Source of the DNA: a virus
Length of the DNA: 25,602 nt
IMG/VR virus record: IMGVR_UViG_3300025141_011426
Span: 1-25,602 of that record
Strand: one strand, 5' to 3'
Notes under the pieces: generated by a model
The model's input: the letters and a program-made list of their open reading frames with translations, nothing else
Databases searched by the model: none
What the model was told of the DNA's origin: nothing
Shown: piece by piece, positions 7,264 through 16,081 of the stretch
Layout of the letters: each line of letters begins with the position of its first letter
Position numbering within the stretch: position 1 is the first letter of the stretch
Translations under genes and position numbers: made by a program

Positions 7264-8982
7264 ATGTCAACAACACTTGATTTCTCCCAATGGGAAAAAG
7301 GCAAAGATTATCCTGAATGGATGAACGATGTTTCTTTAGCTACAATTTCTAAAGGTTACCTACTACCAGATGAAAATCCCAAAAAAGCTTATAAAAGAGT
7401 AGCAGATAGAGTTGCTCAAAGATTAGACAGACCAGATCTTGCTGGTAAATTTTTTAGATATATGTGGAAAGGTTGGTTAAATTTAGCTTCTCCTGTATTA
7501 TCTAATACTGGAACAGATAGAGGGCTACCAATAAGTTGTTTTGGTATAGATACACCTGATTCTATTAGAGGAATTGGACTTACTAATGCAGAATTAATGA
7601 GATTAACTTCTTTAGGCGGTGGAGTAGGAATTGGATTATCTAAAATTAGAGGTAGAGGTGGAAAAATAGGAGGACACGAAAATTTAGGTAATTCTGAAGG
7701 AGTTGTACCTTGGGCTAAGATATATGATTCTACAATTATTGCTACAAACCAAGGAGCAGTTAGAAGAGGAGCAGCATCTGTAAATTTAGACATAAATCAC
7801 CCAGATATTGAAGAATTTTTACAGATTAGAAGACCAAAAGGTGATCCTAATAGACAATGTTTAAATTTACATCAATGTATTGTGGTTGATGATGAATTTA
7901 TGCAAAAATTAGAAAGAAATAATACTGAAGCAAGAGATTTATGGATACAGATTCTTAAATCAAGAATGGAAACTGGTGAACCTTATATAATGTTCAAAGA
8001 TAATATTAATAATGCAAATCCTCAATCATATATAAAAAATAACCTAGATGTTACTATGACAAATATATGTTCTGAGATTACATTATATACAGATGAAGAA
8101 CATAGCTTTGTATGTTGTTTATCATCAGTAAATTTAGCTAAGTATGATGAATGGAAGAATAGTGATTTAATAGAAACATCAGTTTACTTCCTTGATGGAG
8201 TAATGGAAGAATTTTTAAATAAAACTTCTGGTAGAGAATCTCTTGTAAGAGCTCATAGATCTGCTAAAAAAGGTAGAGCAATTGGATTAGGAGTATTAGG
8301 ATGGCAGACATTTTTACAACAAAAGAAAATTCCATTTGTTTCAATTGAAGCAACTTCATGGACTCATAAGATATTTTCACAAATTAGAGAACAAGCTAAT
8401 GCCGCTTCAATGAAATTAGCAGATGAATATGGAGAACCAGTTTGGTGTAGAGGAACAGGTATGAGAAATACTCATGTATTAGCAATAGCACCAACAGTAT
8501 CAAATTCTACTATAACAGGTGGTGTCTCTGCTGGTATTGAACCTTTACCTGCTAACGTATACACATTTAATTCAGCTAAAGGTACATTTATTAGAAAAAA
8601 TCCTGCTTTAGAAGATTATTTAGAAGAAAAAGGAGCAAATACTGAAGAAGTATGGGACCAAATCATGAAAGATAGAGGATCAGTAGCAAATCTACCAGAT
8701 AGTATTTGTCCAAACGGAGATAAGAAGATATTCCTTACATTTTCAGAAATAAATCAATTAGGTTTGGTAGAACAAGCAGCAGCAAGACAAAAGTATATAG
8801 ATCAAACGCAATCATTAAATTTAGCATTTGATCCTAATGATAGTCCTAAATTTATTAATTTAGTTCATCAAAATGCTTGGAAATTAGGAATAAAAACACT
8901 ATATTATCTAAGAACCGACTCAGTTATTAACGGAGATATAGGTTCAAGAACTTCAGAAGACTGTTTAAGTTGTGATGGATAA
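7264..8982 (+). CDS. nrdA: Class I ribonucleotide reductase, alpha (catalytic) subunit
   Basis: Reduces ribonucleoside diphosphates to deoxyribonucleotides. Active-site residues are present: Cys92 (PISCFG), Asn267, Cys269 and Glu271 (TNICSEI), Cys284 (VCCLSSVNL), the radical-transfer pair Tyr547-Tyr548 (KTLYYLRT), and a C-terminal Cys567-x2-Cys570 that would be re-reduced by thioredoxin or glutaredoxin. At 572 residues it is far shorter than E. coli NrdA (761). The N-terminal ATP cone that senses dATP is absent, so overall feedback inhibition by dATP is probably lost. It overlaps the start of the next small gene. A thioredoxin-like gene at 14623 may supply electrons. Confidence 0.95.
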   Translation: MSTTLDFSQWEKGKDYPEWMNDVSLATISKGYLLPDENPKKAYKRVADRVAQRLDRPDLAGKFFRYMWKGWLNLASPVLSNTGTDRGLPISCFGIDTPDSIRGIGLTNAELMRLTSLGGGVGIGLSKIRGRGGKIGGHENLGNSEGVVPWAKIYDSTIIATNQGAVRRGAASVNLDINHPDIEEFLQIRRPKGDPNRQCLNLHQCIVVDDEFMQKLERNNTEARDLWIQILKSRMETGEPYIMFKDNINNANPQSYIKNNLDVTMTNICSEITLYTDEEHSFVCCLSSVNLAKYDEWKNSDLIETSVYFLDGVMEEFLNKTSGRESLVRAHRSAKKGRAIGLGVLGWQTFLQQKKIPFVSIEATSWTHKIFSQIREQANAASMKLADEYGEPVWCRGTGMRNTHVLAIAPTVSNSTITGGVSAGIEPLPANVYTFNSAKGTFIRKNPALEDYLEEKGANTEEVWDQIMKDRGSVANLPDSICPNGDKKIFLTFSEINQLGLVEQAAARQKYIDQTQSLNLAFDPNDSPKFINLVHQNAWKLGIKTLYYLRTDSVINGDIGSRTSEDCLSCDG

Positions 8983-9166
8983 AGTAAAAGGACTTGGAGA
9001 TGTGATATTTATAATAACAAAGTACACCGGAATAAGGTGGCTTGTTAAAAAGGTGTGGAGAGAAGACTGTGGTTGTGATGAAAGACAGGAAATTCTCAAT
9101 GATTTAGTACCTTTTAAAGATAAAAACAGAGTTATACAAAAACCAAAACCAACACCAAAGTTATGA
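8975..9166 (+). CDS. Small phage protein with a CGC motif
   Basis: 63 residues. The N-terminal half is hydrophobic and amphipathic (GLGDVIFIITKYTGIRWLV), followed by EDCGCDERQEILNDL (about 31-45) and a basic, proline-rich tail. Short proteins with CGC followed by a charged ...R..LN helix occur, as I recall, in phages of Bacteroidota, without known function. The CxC pair could bind metal or be redox active. ATG at 8975 is chosen; a GTG one codon earlier (8972) is also open. The start lies inside the end of nrdA, and the stop overlaps the next ATG, so it is coupled to both neighbours. Confidence 0.7.
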   Translation: MDKVKGLGDVIFIITKYTGIRWLVKKVWREDCGCDERQEILNDLVPFKDKNRVIQKPKPTPKL

Positions 9167-10446
9167 CAATTAAAAATGGTACAATTTTTGTACAGATTGC
9201 AAGTTATAGAGATCCAGAATTAAAACCAACATTAGAGGATATCATAGATAAAGCAGATAATCCTGATAGATTAAAAATCTGCGTAGCATGGCAACATACA
9301 TGTGAAGATGAATGGGATACGTTAGATGAGTATTTAAATGATGATAGATTTATTATCATAGATATTCCTCATACTGAAACTAATGGTACTTGTTGGGCTA
9401 GAAATACTATACAACAAAAATACAACGGAGAAGATTATACTTTACAGTTAGATTCTCATCATAGATTCGTAAAAGGATGGGATAGTAAATGTATAAGAAT
9501 GTTAAAACAGTTACAGAAAAAAGGACATAAAAAACCTTTATTAACTGGATATATACCTTCTTATAATCCTAAGAATGATCCTGAAGAAAGAGTCGATTCT
9601 CCTTGGAAAATGGATTTTGATAGATTTACACCTGAAGGAGTCATATTTTTCCTACCAGCTACTATTGATGATTGGAAAGAAAGAAACGAACCAGTACCTG
9701 CTAGATTCTTTTCAGCACACTTTACATTTACTTTAGGTATATTTTGTAATGAAGTACAACACGATCCTAAATATTATTTTCATGGAGAAGAAATAGCATT
9801 AGCAGTGAGAGCATATACTCATGGTTATGATTTATTTCACCCTCATAGAATAATTGCATGGCATGAATATACTAGAGTAGGGAGAGCTAAGCATTGGGAT
9901 GATGATGATTCATGGGTAGATAGAAATAAAACTACCTTTTATAGACTTAAAGGACTATTAGGTACTGATGGTACTGTATGTACTCCATGTATGAAAAAAC
10001 AATTAGTTCCTTATTACTTAGGTGAAGAAAGAACATTAGCAGATTATGAAAAATATGCAGGTATAAGATTTAAAGATAGAGGAATACAGCAATATACATT
10101 AGATAAAGTAGGATACCCTCCTAACCCAGAAGTAGAAGATTATGAAAATTCATTTCATAAAGTATTTAGACACTGTATCGATATACATACTAATGATGTG
10201 CCTGAAAAAGATTATGATTTTTGGGCAGTAGCATTTCATGACGAAAACGGTAAAGATATACACAGAGAAGATGCTTCAAAAGAAGAAGTAGCTAATTTAA
10301 TAGCCACACAGAAAGATGGATGGATAAACCTTTGGAGAACTTATACAGGACCACTTCCTTCAAGTTGGAGTGTATGGCCTTATTCTAAGAGCAAAGAATG
10401 GTGTAATAGATTAAGTGGGAATTTAGGAATAGAAAAAAATGGCTAA
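9163..10446 (+). CDS. GlcNAc-type glycosyltransferase (GT-A fold, PF11397-like)
   Basis: Likely transfers a sugar, perhaps N-acetylglucosamine, from a nucleotide donor. The N-terminus IFVQIASYRDPEL, then ARNTIQQKY, the LDSHHRF motif (Asp97, His99, in place of DxD), and later FHGEEIALAVRAYTHGYD and IIAWHEYTR match the Skp1-GnT-like family that is common in phages and Bacteroidota. The catalytic part covers about 1-270. The remaining 150 residues (DYDFWAVAFHD, PSSWSVWPYSKS) form a tail I do not recognise. The ATG overlaps the previous stop by four bases, and the end overlaps the carbamoyltransferase start. This opens the decoration gene block. The acceptor is unknown. Confidence 0.82.
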   Translation: MTIKNGTIFVQIASYRDPELKPTLEDIIDKADNPDRLKICVAWQHTCEDEWDTLDEYLNDDRFIIIDIPHTETNGTCWARNTIQQKYNGEDYTLQLDSHHRFVKGWDSKCIRMLKQLQKKGHKKPLLTGYIPSYNPKNDPEERVDSPWKMDFDRFTPEGVIFFLPATIDDWKERNEPVPARFFSAHFTFTLGIFCNEVQHDPKYYFHGEEIALAVRAYTHGYDLFHPHRIIAWHEYTRVGRAKHWDDDDSWVDRNKTTFYRLKGLLGTDGTVCTPCMKKQLVPYYLGEERTLADYEKYAGIRFKDRGIQQYTLDKVGYPPNPEVEDYENSFHKVFRHCIDIHTNDVPEKDYDFWAVAFHDENGKDIHREDASKEEVANLIATQKDGWINLWRTYTGPLPSSWSVWPYSKSKEWCNRLSGNLGIEKNG

Positions 10447-12022
10447 TATAGCGTTTTATGGGTCTCATAATGCTGCTGTAGCTGTAGAACAAAACGGTAA
10501 AGTTTTAACAGTTATAGAGATAGAAAGATTTCTGAATACTAAAAATGCAGGGTATGGACAATACCTTATATCATATACTCGTCCAAAATTAATTAATTAT
10601 ATTCTAGATTATATCTATAAAACCTATGGTATAAAAACATATGATACATGTTATTACCAGAATACTGATACAATAGAAGGTTCAAAAGGAAAAGTTCATT
10701 ACGAAAGATTAATTCCTGCTAAAAATTATGTTGATTGTTTACATCATTACAGTCATGCAGCAAGCGGTTTTTATCAAACTGATTACAACAAAGCTTTGAT
10801 AATATCATTTGATGGAGGAGGAAACGATGGTTATTTTAATATATACCATGCTAAAGATAGAAATAATATTGAGATACTTTTTAAAGATAATATTGATTTA
10901 GGTTTTCCTTATATGATTTTTGGTAATTATTTGAACGATATTAAAATGGAACCTGCCCTTAATATAGGTAACTTAGTTTACTCAGGAAAATTAATGGGAT
11001 TATGTTCTTACGGTAAAGTGAATAAAGAATGGTTACCACATTTTAAAGAATTTTACTTTTCTAAACCTGATGGTGAAAACTACCTTGGTCTATTAGAAAT
11101 ATTATCTGAAAAAACTGGAATAAAATTCGATGTTGAAAAAAGGTTAAAAGATCAAGAAGCTTATGATGTTGCAGCAACTTCTCAAGAAGCATTTGAACAA
11201 GCATTTTACCAGGTTTCTAAACCTTATATAGAAAAATACCCTGATATACCTATAATTTTAGTAGGAGGCTGTGCATTAAATATTATTCTTAATAGTAAAG
11301 TTAAGAAAAAATTTAAAAGAGAAGTATTTGTACCACCTAATCCTAACGATTGCGGATTAGCTTCTGGTATGATATTAGATCATATAAAACCAAAAAAAGC
11401 TATAGATTTAACTTATTCTGGAATTGAAGTTTTAGATAAAAACATGTTAATGTACCACGTAGAAAATAAAAGAGGAAATGAAGTAGACTTTAAAGAACTA
11501 TCTAAACATTTAAATGAAGGCAGCATAGTAGGAGTTGTAAGAGGACAATCAGAACATGGACCTAGAGCATTAGGTAATAGAAGTATTTTATGTAACCCAG
11601 GTATTGAAAATATGAAAGATCTTCTTAATAAAAAAGTTAAAAACAGAGAATGGTATCGTCCTTTCGCCCCTGTATGTAGATTAGAAGATGTTAATAAATA
11701 TTTTAATTTTGAGGGAGAAAGTAGATTTATGAGTTTTTGTCCTACTGTAAAAGCTAAATGGAGAAAAAAACTTTCTTCTATTACTCATGTAGATAATACT
11801 GCAAGAATACAGACAGTTACAAAAGAACAAAATGAATGGTTGTATAATTTACTTACTGAGTTTGAAAAAATATCAGGATATGGAGTTTTATTAAATACAT
11901 CATTTAACGTTAACGGTAAACCTATATTATCAAGCTATTCAGACGCACTAAAAGTATTCTTAGAATCTGAAATGGATAAATTAGTTTTAGAAAATTATTA
12001 TTTTAAATGGAAACACGTTTAG
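10439..12022 (+). CDS. NodU-type O-carbamoyltransferase (first copy)
   Basis: Predicted to transfer a carbamoyl group from carbamoyl phosphate, via carbamoyl-AMP, to a hydroxyl. The N-terminal Kae1-like domain has GSHNAA (8-13), HHYSHAA with metal-binding His102, His103 and His106, SFDGGG, and GGCALN. The C-terminal domain has QSEHGPRALGNRSIL, REWYRPFAPV, TARIQTV and LNTSFNVNGKPI. The length of 527 is normal. Known family substrates include sugars of Nod factors and antibiotics. Phage members have been reported to carbamoylate 5-hydroxymethylcytosine in DNA, so DNA is a possible target. The neighbouring glycosyltransferases point equally to a glycan. It differs clearly from the second copy at 20184. 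Confidence 0.88.
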   Translation: MANIAFYGSHNAAVAVEQNGKVLTVIEIERFLNTKNAGYGQYLISYTRPKLINYILDYIYKTYGIKTYDTCYYQNTDTIEGSKGKVHYERLIPAKNYVDCLHHYSHAASGFYQTDYNKALIISFDGGGNDGYFNIYHAKDRNNIEILFKDNIDLGFPYMIFGNYLNDIKMEPALNIGNLVYSGKLMGLCSYGKVNKEWLPHFKEFYFSKPDGENYLGLLEILSEKTGIKFDVEKRLKDQEAYDVAATSQEAFEQAFYQVSKPYIEKYPDIPIILVGGCALNIILNSKVKKKFKREVFVPPNPNDCGLASGMILDHIKPKKAIDLTYSGIEVLDKNMLMYHVENKRGNEVDFKELSKHLNEGSIVGVVRGQSEHGPRALGNRSILCNPGIENMKDLLNKKVKNREWYRPFAPVCRLEDVNKYFNFEGESRFMSFCPTVKAKWRKKLSSITHVDNTARIQTVTKEQNEWLYNLLTEFEKISGYGVLLNTSFNVNGKPILSSYSDALKVFLESEMDKLVLENYYFKWKHV

Positions 12023-12906
12023 TATCAGCTTTTTATTTCGATAACTACGGAGGAGATCAGAGACCTCCTTATCATCTGCATAGTGCAGTAGCAAGATACC
12101 ATAGGTACCTTTACTCTATAGTGCAATTATCAAAAATGAATTTACCTATTAGGTTAGTTTGCGGTGATAACGTGTACGATGCATTAACTATTGAACTTCA
12201 ACATAACAACGTTAAAAATGTAGAAGTAGAAGTTAGGGATTTAGATAGTTTTAAATATTCAAAAAAAATACGAGACTTAAAAAGTAAATATCCTGATAAG
12301 TTTAACTTTTATCATGAAATAGATTGGGCTAAATTAGATTTATTGAATGAAGAATCTAAAAAAGGAGCTGACTACCTATACTGGATAGATTGTGGATTAT
12401 CTCACAGAGGATTATGGCCTAATAAGTACGCTAAAAATCCAAAAGAACTAACAGGCTTTTCTCACAATATAGAGAATTACAAATTCGACAAAATATTTAC
12501 ACCAGATTTTTTTAAACATATTAATAACTGGGTAGGAGATAAGTTAATTAATATTAAGAATAGGCAATTTTTTCATCCACAAGATCAAATTAATAGAATA
12601 TTTGGTGATTTAGGAGCTCCTGACGGTCAAACTATAGGAGGTATACTAGGAGGACATAATAGTAAGTTAGAAGAGTTTTTAAATGAATTCGATAGTAGAG
12701 CAGATAAATGTATTAGTGATGAATATCTTTTGAATCACGAAGGCATTTTGACACATATGGCAACAAGTAAACCTGAAAATTACAAATCTTGGTTATTTAC
12801 TACCTGGTACCATGAAAATACCGGAGGAATGGATTGGATAACCCCAGAATGGTTAGAAACACAAGTATCATTTTACGAATTTGTTAAAGAAATAGAGCAT
12901 GAGTAA
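12007..12906 (+). CDS. HtrL/YibB-like putative glycosyltransferase
   Basis: 299 residues. The best landmark is YLYWIDCGLSHRGLWP (about residues 125-140), which corresponds to the WIDxG segment of the HtrL/YibB family, in which the Asp is probably part of the nucleotide-sugar site. An early RLVSAFYFDNYGG start and GGILGGHNSK (about 214-223) are also consistent. The first 16 bases overlap the carbamoyltransferase end, and its stop overlaps the next gene, whose N-terminal half belongs to the same family. I infer sugar transfer in the same pathway. The exact reaction cannot be named. No membrane segment or signal peptide is seen. Confidence 0.6.
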   Translation: METRLVSAFYFDNYGGDQRPPYHLHSAVARYHRYLYSIVQLSKMNLPIRLVCGDNVYDALTIELQHNNVKNVEVEVRDLDSFKYSKKIRDLKSKYPDKFNFYHEIDWAKLDLLNEESKKGADYLYWIDCGLSHRGLWPNKYAKNPKELTGFSHNIENYKFDKIFTPDFFKHINNWVGDKLINIKNRQFFHPQDQINRIFGDLGAPDGQTIGGILGGHNSKLEEFLNEFDSRADKCISDEYLLNHEGILTHMATSKPENYKSWLFTTWYHENTGGMDWITPEWLETQVSFYEFVKEIEHE

Positions 12907-14578
12907 AAAAGTCACATTAGTCACAGGTCTTTGGGACATTAAGAGAGATACTTTAGAAGAAGGATGGAATAGATCTTTTGAGGATCATTATATATCCAAG
13001 TTTAAAGACTTATTAAACGTTCCATGTAATTTAATTATTTTTGGAGAAGAAGAATTAAAAGAAGTAGTTTTTAAAATTAGATCTGAAGAAAATACCCAAT
13101 TTATAGTCAGAAATCAAGACTGGTTCAAAAATGAATTTTACGAAAAAATTCAGTCTATAAGATCTAGCGAGGAATGGAAAAGTTTAGCACCTTGGTTGCC
13201 TGAATCTACTCAAGGTAAATTAGAGATGTATAATCCTTTAGTTATGTCAAAGATGTTTTTACTCAATGACGCAAGGATATTTGATAAATTTGAATCTGAA
13301 CACTTATACTGGATAGATGCAGCCTTATCTACTACTGTTAGCATGGGGTATTTTACGTCTGACAACGTCTTAGACAAACTCTTAGATAAGATAAGTAAAT
13401 TTTTATTCATCTGTTTCCCTTATGAGGCAAATACAGAAATTCACGGTTTTGCTTATCCGGAAATAAATACCTATACTCGTGGGAAAGATATAAAAATGGT
13501 AGCAAGAGGTGGATTTTTTGGTGGACCTGTAGATACTATAGGAGAGATAAATGCTAAATACTACGATTTAATGAGTACTACATTAAACGAAGGATATATG
13601 GGTACTGAAGAATCTTTATTTTCTTTACTTACCTACCAATTTCCTAATAAAGTATGTTATTCGAAAATTGAAGAAAATGGATTACTTTATTACTTTTTTG
13701 AGAAATTAAAAAATAATGAAGTAGTAATAGAATCAGTATTATCTAAAAATGCAATAAATCGTTTAGATTATAGAAAAGTAGCCCTTTATGTAATTACTTA
13801 TAACTCCCCAGATCAATTTAATACGTTATGTAAGTCTTTTGAACAGTATGATAAAGATTATTTAGACCTACCTAATCGTAAGATATTACTTAATAACTCT
13901 ATAGATAGATCCACTGATAAAGAATATGATAAATTATGTGAAAAATGGGGCTTTGAACAAATTAAGAAAGATAATATTGGTATATGTGGAGGAAGACAGT
14001 TTATAGCTGAGCATTTTGATGAACAAGAAGATTTAGAACATTATCTATTTTATGAGGATGATATGTTTTTCTATAACGGTAACGAAACTACATGTAAAAA
14101 CGGGTTTTTAAGAAAAGTTAGTGGTTTATATAAAAAATCGTTAGAGATTTGTAATGTTGAAAATCTTGATTACTTAAAACTTAACGTAACAGAATTTTTT
14201 GGTGATAATCTAAAGCAATGGGCATGGCATAATGTACCTTCTGATAAAAGAAAAGAGTACTTTCCTGATAATCCTGTAAAAAATAACCATACTTTTGATT
14301 TTCCTAACACAATATTTAGTAGTATTAAATCACATAAAGGTTTACCATATGCTTTAGGAGAAATATACTATTGTAACTGGCCACAAGTAATAACCAGAGA
14401 AGGGAGTAAAAAAATGTTTTTGGATACTAAGTGGGCTAACCCGTTTGAACAGACCTGGATGTCACATATATTTCAGTTAACTAGAGAAGAAATAGTTAGA
14501 AATGGAATATTACTATTAACTCCTACTGAACATGATAGATTCGATCATTACCCTAAAGAAGAAAGAAGAGAAAACTAG
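12899..14578 (+). CDS. Two-domain protein: HtrL/YibB-like region plus GT-A-like region
   Basis: 559 residues made of two apparent units. Residues 1 to about 285 start with KVTLVTGLWDIKRD and contain NPLVMSKMFLLNDA and LYWIDAALS, the HtrL/YibB pattern shared with the gene before it. Residues from about 293 begin a new Rossmann-like fold, KVALYVITYNSPDQFNTLCKS, with a LFYEDDMFFYNG segment (about 387-398) that looks like the DxD/EDD donor site of GT-A transferases. The two halves appear fused in frame. It is the last gene before P4, so it likely ends the decoration operon begun at 9163. Donor and acceptor are unknown. Confidence 0.62.
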   Translation: MSKKVTLVTGLWDIKRDTLEEGWNRSFEDHYISKFKDLLNVPCNLIIFGEEELKEVVFKIRSEENTQFIVRNQDWFKNEFYEKIQSIRSSEEWKSLAPWLPESTQGKLEMYNPLVMSKMFLLNDARIFDKFESEHLYWIDAALSTTVSMGYFTSDNVLDKLLDKISKFLFICFPYEANTEIHGFAYPEINTYTRGKDIKMVARGGFFGGPVDTIGEINAKYYDLMSTTLNEGYMGTEESLFSLLTYQFPNKVCYSKIEENGLLYYFFEKLKNNEVVIESVLSKNAINRLDYRKVALYVITYNSPDQFNTLCKSFEQYDKDYLDLPNRKILLNNSIDRSTDKEYDKLCEKWGFEQIKKDNIGICGGRQFIAEHFDEQEDLEHYLFYEDDMFFYNGNETTCKNGFLRKVSGLYKKSLEICNVENLDYLKLNVTEFFGDNLKQWAWHNVPSDKRKEYFPDNPVKNNHTFDFPNTIFSSIKSHKGLPYALGEIYYCNWPQVITREGSKKMFLDTKWANPFEQTWMSHIFQLTREEIVRNGILLLTPTEHDRFDHYPKEERREN

Positions 14579-14586
14579 TAAAATAG

Positions 14587-14616
14587 TTGTTTTATTAATA
14601 AATTTTAACTATATTA
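14587..14616 (+). promoter_or_regulatory. Promoter-like site P4 upstream of the thioredoxin-like gene
   Basis: TTG at 14587-14589, 20 bases, then TATATTA at 14610-14616, preceded by TTAAC. It lies in the only long gap (44 bases) of this area. Only six bases separate the box from the ATG at 14623, so the transcript would be leaderless or nearly so. The match to P1, P2, P3 and P5 in spacing is exact. Confidence 0.55.
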
Positions 14617-14622
14617 TATATT

Positions 14623-14883
14623 ATGAAAGATGTAATTAAATTCCACGCCGAATGGTGTTCTCCATGCAGATATTATAAAACTGTATGGAATGAAGCTAAA
14701 GAAAAACATGGTGCTAACCATAACTTTATTGAAGTAGATATTGATAAAGATAATACCGGTTTAGCTGCTAAGTTTGGAGTAAAAAGCGTACCTACTACTG
14801 TAGTAGTAAAAGAAAACAAAGATTTCCAAAGTAAAGCAGGTGCTTTAGCATACGGAGATTTAGAAAAACTAATAAAAGGATAA
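14623..14883 (+). CDS. Thioredoxin-like protein
   Basis: Small dithiol oxidoreductase of 86 residues. The active site is AEWCSPCRYYK (Cys12, Cys15), and the cis-proline loop is KSVPTTVV (Pro57). The fold is nearly complete for a short thioredoxin (usual length about 105). It may reduce the C-terminal cysteine pair of the phage NrdA, although it sits 5.6 kb downstream rather than beside nrdA. It starts a small unit behind P4, and its stop overlaps the next ATG. Confidence 0.88.
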   Translation: MKDVIKFHAEWCSPCRYYKTVWNEAKEKHGANHNFIEVDIDKDNTGLAAKFGVKSVPTTVVVKENKDFQSKAGALAYGDLEKLIKG

Positions 14884-15197
14884 TGTTAAGAAAACCAAAT
14901 TCAATACCAAAAGGAGATACTATTATTGAGGATCAAGCAATTGAACCTTACTTCTTAGTAAAGTCTCAATCTGGAGGATATGTTATTTACAAACGAGTTA
15001 TTAAAGGGGTAAAGAATACACCTTATATTAAGACTATCTGCTACCCAGGTAATTTTAGTCAAGCACTAAAACTAGTAGCGGAGAATATACTTAATGACGG
15101 TAATGAAAAAGTATATAGTTCATTACAAAATTATATTAGTGAATATAAAAGTATTGAATCAAAAATTGGTTCGATAAAGGATCAGCCTATATCCTAA
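14883..15197 (+). CDS. Small conserved-looking phage protein of unknown function
   Basis: 104 residues, no named domain recognised. A central beta-rich segment EPYFLVKSQSGGYVIYKRV with PYIKTICYPGNFSQALKLV suggests a compact domain, followed by a charged helical tail. No signal peptide or membrane segment. The ATG overlaps the last base of the thioredoxin-like stop, so both are made from one message. A 32-base gap then precedes the QueC-like gene. Confidence 0.7.
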   Translation: MLRKPNSIPKGDTIIEDQAIEPYFLVKSQSGGYVIYKRVIKGVKNTPYIKTICYPGNFSQALKLVAENILNDGNEKVYSSLQNYISEYKSIESKIGSIKDQPIS

Positions 15198-15229
15198 AAA
15201 TACCTGGCAAATTTAATTTTTATATTATT

Positions 15230-16081
15230 ATGGCAAAAAATGCTGTTTTATCATTAAGTGGAGGAATGGATTCTTCTACGTTATTGTTACATTTATTAAG
15301 AGAAGGCTATAATGTAACAGCACTCTCTTTTGATTACGGTCAAAAACATAGAGTAGAATTAGAAAGAGCTCAAGCTCTAATTGAGTATGTAAATAGTAAA
15401 TGTAATCAAGTTGTAGGTACTGAACCAGAAACTAACGCAACCATTGCAAAATTAAGGTATATGCCTGTAAGTTATCAAGTTATTAAACTTGATGGATTAG
15501 TTAATTTATTAGATTCGGCTTTAGTGGAAGGAGGAGATGACGTTCCGGAAGGTCACTATGAGCAAGATAATATGAAAGAGACTGTTGTTCCTAATAGAAA
15601 TAAAATATTCTCTTCTTTAACTCAAGCAGTAGCTTTATCTATTGCTAATAAAACAAAAGAAGATACTTTTATTAGTTTAGGTATTCATGCAGGTGATCAT
15701 GCAGTATATCCTGATTGCAGACAAGAATTTAGAGATGCTGATTTTGAAGCATTTAAAATGGGAAATTGGGATGCTGATAGAGTTAAGTTTTATACTCCTT
15801 ACTTAGATATCGATAAGTTCGGTATTTTGAAAGATGGAGAAAAAAGTTGCACAAGTTTAAATTTAGAATTCGATGAAGTCTATTCTAGAACTAATACTAG
15901 TTATAAGCCTTATCCTAGTGGGAACAGTGATTATAAGTCTGCTTCATCTGTTGAAAGGATTGAAGCGTTTATTGCTTTGGATCGTCCAGATCCCGTTCAA
16001 TATGAAGACGAAACTGGCCCAGTGGATTATGAAGTAGCTAAAAATCACGTTCAAAAAGTACTTGCAGAATACGTGGGATAA
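15230..16081 (+). CDS. queC: QueC-like 7-cyano-7-deazaguanine synthase lacking the zinc cysteines
   Basis: QueC turns 7-carboxy-7-deazaguanine into preQ0 using ATP and ammonia. The PP-loop SLSGGMDSS (8-16), SFDYGQKH (33-40), TVVPNRNKIFSS (118-129) and GIHAGDHAVYPDCR (151-164) fit the family closely. However, the C-terminal zinc motif (normally SCY ... CGxCxxC before VERIEAF) reads TSY at 223-225 and SDYKSASS at 233-240, so Ser224, Asp234, Ser237 and Ser240 stand where four cysteines are expected. The 283 residues exceed the usual 220-230 because of an insert around 85-115 and a C-terminal extension. QueD and QueE homologues lie 8 kb downstream. Its stop overlaps the sulfotransferase ATG by one base. 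It could have a changed substrate or simply a metal-free structure. Confidence 0.82.
   Translation: MAKNAVLSLSGGMDSSTLLLHLLREGYNVTALSFDYGQKHRVELERAQALIEYVNSKCNQVVGTEPETNATIAKLRYMPVSYQVIKLDGLVNLLDSALVEGGDDVPEGHYEQDNMKETVVPNRNKIFSSLTQAVALSIANKTKEDTFISLGIHAGDHAVYPDCRQEFRDADFEAFKMGNWDADRVKFYTPYLDIDKFGILKDGEKSCTSLNLEFDEVYSRTNTSYKPYPSGNSDYKSASSVERIEAFIALDRPDPVQYEDETGPVDYEVAKNHVQKVLAEYVG

Noticed and set aside
7416-7793. Open frame on the minus strand opposite nrdA
   Set aside because: It is antisense to strongly conserved coding sequence, proline-rich, and has no recognisable domain; a shadow of nrdA. The other minus-strand frames are likewise opposite clear genes.
15221-15232. TATATTATTATG just before the queC start, resembling the -7 box of P4
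   Set aside because: No TTG lies 20 bases upstream, and the box touches the ATG, leaving no room for a start site. Not listed as a promoter.
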